Part shown: piece by piece, positions 59,052 to 64,000 of the stretch | Position numbering within the stretch: the stretch's first letter is position 1 | Layout of the letters: the number at the start of each line of letters is the position of its first letter | Source of the DNA: Gymnorhina tibicen | Lineage: Eukaryota; Chordata; Aves; Passeriformes; Artamidae | Direction: 5' to 3' | DNA: 64,000 nucleotides | Assembly (NCBI GenBank): GCA_013399875.1 | Contig: VXAZ01001670.1 | Coordinates: 1,229,519-1,293,518 of the forward strand | Made by a program: the position numbers and the translations under genes | The notes under the pieces: model-generated | What the model was told of the DNA's origin: nothing | Seen by the model: the letters and a program-made list of their open reading frames with translations, nothing else | The model's database searches: none

Positions 59052-60042
59052 CAACAGCAAAAGAGAAATACTGCTGGTATTAATATATCAGCCCTTGCTG
59101 TAAATCAGCATTAAACTTTCTGCTGCTTGGGAAAAACCTTTAGTCATCAGTGATGTCACCAAAGATGTCAGCCAAAGACACTGAGTCATGTTGCACCAGA
59201 GAATGTGCTGTGGTTGGGGGTTTTAAGACCCTTTAACAAGTGCTTGGAACCAAGATGCTCTTTTTCCCTTGTATTGTACCTATTAAAAAATTGTTCAGCT
59301 GAAGCAATGAGTACTGTTGAGGGATTCCACTTTCAGAGGAAGACTGCAAAATAAGTATTTACAAAAAAAGCATGCACTCAATACTGCATGGTAACCACAG
59401 GGCTGGGGACTCCGAAGACTGAAATGCAGCTCAAGCGCTATCACACTTTCCCCAGAGATCCTCCTTGCTGGCAACTTCAGGAGGAGCCAGAGAGGCCATG
59501 ACAGCAAATGTTCCATCATCCCAAGGGGGATCCCTGCAGGGTGGGCTGTGGTGCATCTGCAAGGCTGTTCTCTGAATCACATAGAGAGGTTTCTTGTCTT
59601 CTTTCAGATTGGAACTACAGATGTCCCCACAATACCCTGTCCCTCCACAGCCTCCACATTTCCCCAGCACTGCAGGCCCACCAGGCAGTGGCGATCGACA
59701 GAGGCCAGCCCCTCTCCACCCCATATATAATGTCTGGGACTTTATACATGAAGAATCCTCCACCTTCATCTCCTGTCCATTGTCTCCAACTCAAGACACT
59801 CCACTCCTTCTCCTCCAAATTCTTCAGACAAAACCCTTGCAGCCTGTGCTCTTGACTTTCTCTCCAAAAGCCATAACAGACAGCAGTTCCTCTCATCAAG
59901 TGATTCCTTCTTCCACAGGGACCAGCAACATCTTTTCTCTGTCTCCTCAACATCCCAAACACCAGGCCATTCAGTGGGAGGGGACAGAAGAGGTTCTCCA
60001 AGCCCAAATTATAACACAACTGATGAACATGGCATGGAAATT
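59052..60042. other. No gene seen
   Basis: A pyrimidine-rich plus strand (59.6-60.0 kb) gives overlapping open frames, one starting just after an acceptor-like TTGTCTTCTTTCAG at about 59594-59607. No family signature supports coding. Confidence 0.4.
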
Positions 60043-60750
60043 TGTTTAAGTTAGTCCCTTACAAATACACAGAGGTGGATTTTGAAAAAGGAGTAGAGTG
60101 AGAGAGAGAGATTAAAGAGAAGAGGGGAAGGAAGGAAGGAAGGAAGGAAGGAAGGAAGGAAGGAAGGAAGGAAGGAAGGAAGGAAGGAAGGAAGTCCATC
60201 AGTCAGTCTTGGCTCCAGCACTGATCCAGCTGATGGAGTGTCCAAGGTCCTAGGGGCACACATCCGGGCTTTGTGGGGGTACCTTTGTACGCGTAAGTTT
60301 TCCCCACCCTGGAGCTAAGTTTCACTTTCTATGCAAATTAGTTATAATGCACAGTTCATTTCTTTTTGAAAATGGGCCAGAAGTTTTTGGGGGTCTTTGG
60401 TGTCTTCATCCTCCCCTACAGGACTGACCTTTGCTCAGCAGTTCATGACCACTTCTTGACCTCATTCCTGCACTTGCAATGTACTGTGTTGCGATTATCT
60501 CCAGGAGCCAGAACAAGGATATTTGTCTGAGAAAAGTGCTGCCCTACCTCCATATGGCCGCTTTCTCCAGCCATGTCGTGTTCTTTCTTGGTCGTTTGCA
60601 CAGCATGTTCTTACCGGCAGTCCTTGGTTGGCTCCATGGCTATCTGGCTATTGGTGTTTGAGACATACATATTAGGCCCTTATCTTTTGGGCTTCTACAA
60701 TAACTTTACTGTATTTTTAAAGACACTCTGGAATTTACCTGCAGTTGACT
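60043..60750 (-). mobile_element. Probable ERV LTR, minus strand, containing a (GGAA)17 array
   Basis: The plus strand starts TGTTTAAGTTAG (minus end: AACTTAAACA). Then come a purine-rich tract with the GGAA array, CAGTCTTGGCTCCAGCACTG, CATCCGGGCTTTGTGGGGGT, and the phrases TATGCAAATTAGTTATAATG and GATTATCTCCAGGAGCCAG, which I associate with an avian ERVK-type LTR. Orientation follows from the terminal CA on the minus strand and the position of the purine tract. The right boundary is approximate and no target-site duplication was found. No retroviral protein remnant is present. Confidence 0.45.
60126..60193. repeat. (GGAA)17 microsatellite
   Basis: Seventeen perfect GGAA units. In other vertebrates arrays of GGAA can bind ETS-family factors. 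The length is likely to vary between individuals and is a known spot for assembly error. Confidence 0.97.
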
Positions 60751-61234
60751 GGAGCAAATGAACTCATCTTGGGAACTGAGATGCCTCATATGGTCTTGGT
60801 GATTCAACTCCAGCCCACACAACTTTAGTGCCTAAGATGATCTGGTGATGTGATGGACCCAAGTGATTCATATGACTAGGAAGGCTTGGACAGGACACCT
60901 TGGTGACCACTGTGACTCAGTCTTTGCCACTGTTGTATCACAAGGAATGGCTGGGCCCAGAAAGACACATTCAGTTGGTTTGTCACTGTGCCCTGCATTG
61001 GTTACAATGGTTTCAGGGTACTCAGTATTTAGTGAAAACAGGCACAGCTGCAATATATGTAAATATGTACATATATATTTATAAATGTTAAGAGATATAA
61101 ACTTTCTTATTAAAAGTTTAGAGCTGTTATAAACAGAAGTATAAAGTAGGAAAAAACTGCTCCACTTGGCAAGTTTTAGGTGTTGTCCATTTGTGTGGCT
61201 TTTCCACTGCCCTCTGGACCAGCCAGGAAGAACT
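60751..61234. other. No gene seen; AT-rich DNA
   Basis: AT-rich, with a TATGTAAATATGTACATATATATTTATAAATG run at about 61057-61087 (given here in outline only). Nothing is recognised. Confidence 0.45.
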
Positions 61235-61308
61235 ACTTTTAGAGGCTGCAGGCTGGACTAGATGGAGCATTGGTCTAATCTGCCCATTAAGATTTCAGTC
61301 TTATGTTA
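61235..61308 (+). mobile_element. Possible old CR1 3' tail
   Basis: GCTGGACTAGATGGAGCATT, GGTCTAATCTGCCCA and TTTCAGTCTTATGTTA match in order the end of old CR1 families of amniotes (gctggactagatgga.c.ttggtctgaccca...ttcttatgtt). It is short and diverged. Confidence 0.5.
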
Positions 61309-64000
61309 GAAATTGTGGGTTTTAATTGTAACTAGTGCTAATATTTTTAATTCTTTTTTCCATCCATTGTCCTTTAGTCTGTGTAATGCCAGATGTTTAG
61401 AGTATGTGGTTTGTCCTTCCAGCAAAAGAGAATATTTGTGCCTGGGAATACTGTACACATTTGCTTTATACATGCAGCCCTGGAGCAGAGGTGGTGAAGA
61501 GCCAGCAAGTGCTCTCAGGGACCTCAGCCCAGGACTGGTGTGGATTTCCCCTTGAACCGACATTGATAAAAATCCAAAGCAGAACAGTTGTGCTTACAAG
61601 ACTCTCACTTCAGGTCTCTTAACTCTGTCCCAAACCTTGCAAAATCTCTGTGCCATAGCACATCCTTCCATGGCCAAACATAAGAAAAATAAATTGAAAG
61701 ACTGTGTGTAGTGGGATCATCCACTGGCACAGGCAATAACAATATAAACATATCCTGTCTCTTGACACTGGTTATTGAATTTTTAACTCAGGCATTAATA
61801 CTCAGGACTTGCAATGCTTTCAACCCCTATATATCAAAGCCCTTCTGTGAAATGAGAGATGCTGTGTAGGCTGCTAGGAGCTTAGAGATAACCTGTTAAG
61901 ATTTGGAAATAGTGGCTAATGTACTCACTGACCCCGCTGCAGATCAGAAAAGTGACAAAACCCTCTGCCCAACATACAGTCAGTTTGGTATGAAGCCCAG
62001 AATGGCTTCCCTGGAGTAATGTGATATGTAGTTCAAAAACATCTTTATGTGAATATTGTAGTAACATAGAGCTGCCTTTGTAATCTAAATTCCCCACTTC
62101 TTAATATAGTGTCAAGCAGAATCTGTTGTTTGAATCCATAAGGTATAAAATACCTGCCTGAGCACTTCTCATTGCCATCCCAATACAGGCAATGAGGTCA
62201 GAGATTAAACAGCACTCTGCTCCTCCCACCTCTTCCATTTGTAACCATGCAGTGTGTGTGTATTTATGGGCAGAGGCTGCAGTGTCCCACTGTGGAGAGA
62301 TCAGTGGGCAGCTGTTTTCCATTGAACATGTGAGAAATCAATGACAAAATGAGGGTGCTGGTGGAGGCTGAGCCCCATCCTGCTATAATAAACCCAGTCG
62401 TCTTCTGTCTCTCCTGGCCAAGCAAGAGCCCTTGACTTTTTGTTCTATGCTTTTAATTTCCTTTTTGCTTCCTTTTCCCCTCCAAACCATACTGTTTTCT
62501 CTTAGAACTGCCCACCCCCTCCTTCTCCAACTGTTGTCCATGCTCAAAGTGATTAACTTTGCCCCTTTCTCTGGGCCTGTTCCTCTGAAGATTACTGTCT
62601 CATGTTTGGAGTGGATAATCCATCAACCAAATGGCCTACTGCCACCCAGGGGTCTGTCACAGTCCTTTGGCACTAGTGCTAGAAGGTCTCTGACTGCACA
62701 ACCGGTGGAGCGTGGAGAAGGCAGCGCACTGGGAGCAAAACCAGCCCAGGCTGGAGTTCAGTGTTTCAGCCAGCATGTGCACACATAAAAATGAGCACAC
62801 ATATGCACACTCATACTAGCAGCTCCACAGCCTCAAATCCCAGGAAATGGCTGGAAGAGGAGCACAGGAGTGAATTATCTGTCAGGAGACAACTTGCCTG
62901 CTCTCACGCTGCAGTGATATCTGTTACATCAGGAGGGGGAACTCTCCTTGCTAAGAGCCAGGTAGAGTTTTCAGACAACTTATGGAACCTGAATAGTGTT
63001 ATTATCTAAAGCAAATATGAAAGTGAACTGGAGCTGAACATCATGCCGATGCTGAGCCCATATGCTGTGAGCACACAGGGTTCCCTGAGCCCTGTTCTTG
63101 CAATGCTCTAAGAGTTCCCTGTCAGAACTGGTGCTTCTACAGGATGGTTGACAATCTCCTGGCCTGGTGATGCCATTGCAGACTTGGCTTTCCTCATAGC
63201 CTTGCCAAAATACTTCCAGCCTGACTGCTGTGCCTGTCCCAACTGCCCAGGCTGAGCCGAGATCTAAGTTACACCACTATTGAAGACTAAGCTATTGGTC
63301 TTTGGAGTGATCTAAACCACACCCAACATCCCTCCACAACAAGGACTATTGATAAGCAACACCAATATCTTTACAATACAGCCCAAACCACAGCCAGGTC
63401 TCCTTCAGCCTGGAGAGGCAAACCAAGCATGAGAGGAACATCACTGCAGAGCGGGCTGAGAAGGAAGGGTGCAGCAAGAAAAGCAACAGGGAAATGACTC
63501 GGCACACGGGTGTACCATGCAGACTGCTTTGGGCAGGTGGGCACAGCCCTACCAGCTTCATGCAGCCAAGATGGAGCAACATCTGCCTTGTGGCTAAAGC
63601 AGGGACCGAAGGGAAGCTGTGCCCCACGCTAATTGTCAGTCTCTCCCAGTGCCTTGTTTGCTGTGCCCATAGCACCAGCCAGCAGTGCCATGAAGTGATG
63701 GCACACAGGCTTACAGTGCAGCAGAAACTGGGGAAAAATCAGGCTCAGAAAACCAGTTGCAAGTGGCACAAATATGCAAGAAAGAGAGGCAAAGTGCAAG
63801 ACACAAACTTCTTGATGGGAGTGGGGCTAAGCTGGCCAGGCTGCTGGCAGAGTGAATGGGCATCTGGCTGATATAACAAGCCATTTAAGAAGTCCATTTT
63901 CCTCTACTTTTCACCACCTTTTCTTTCTCTTTTTTCCTTTGTGTTTCCTTATTAGTCCATTTTTTAAGGGCAGAGAGCTTATCCCATCAAGCTGCCCTGA
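61309..64000. other. No gene seen to the end of the window
   Basis: Mixed composition, with a short CA/TG-rich patch near 62775-62815. Frames around 62.4-63.9 kb on both strands have no family signature. No repeat family is recognised. Confidence 0.45.

Overview
The window looks like nuclear DNA from a bird. The main evidence is a set of CR1 (chicken repeat 1) LINE fragments, several keeping the typical 3' tail with its ATTCTATGATTCT-like repeats. A solo endogenous-retrovirus LTR of a type I associate with neoavian birds, old MIR/CORE-SINE-like fragments, and sharply bounded CpG islands in otherwise AT-rich DNA point the same way. There are no prokaryotic operons, no CRISPR array and no recognisable complete protein-coding gene. 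Long open frames are rare and are mostly explained by CR1 remnants, GC-rich islands or strand-asymmetric composition.

Layout. 1-0.5 kb: CR1 copy. 1.6-4.5 kb: non-repetitive, CpG-retaining DNA that could be conserved non-coding sequence. 4.54-5.21 kb: a strong CpG island, interrupted by an 18-base assembly gap, with a good minus-strand splice donor touching the gap. This is the best candidate for a gene 5' end, and its first intron would run left through the 1.6-4.5 kb block. 5.2-15.5 kb: AT-rich DNA with only fossil repeats. 15.58-16.28 kb: an old SINE, then a TATA box leading into a second CpG island built on five copies of a 43-44 bp GC-rich minisatellite. 16.84-17.44 kb: solo LTR with perfect 5-bp target-site duplications. 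17.4-29.3 kb: AT-rich, with a CR1, a SINE, a C/T-rich tract and a probable second LTR. 29.29-29.78 kb: third CpG island. 33.28-34.27 kb: a nearly perfect inverted duplication. 35.1-36.1 kb: a candidate enhancer and an unexplained 185-codon ORF. 37.47-38.48 kb: a CR1 copy repeated exactly across a single N, which is almost certainly an assembly artefact. 38.5-64 kb: more CR1 copies (45.66, 49.96, 55.46 kb), a perfect 31-nt hairpin, a homeodomain/POU motif cluster, a probable third LTR containing a (GGAA)17 microsatellite, and long stretches with nothing recognisable.

Nothing here forms a pathway or operon. The biology lies in regulatory and structural DNA: three CpG islands that could be promoters, several candidate enhancers, recent structural duplications, and retroelements of different apparent ages. 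All identifications are from pattern recognition by eye. Repeat families and boundaries need a RepeatMasker-type search, and the CpG-island promoters need transcript data.
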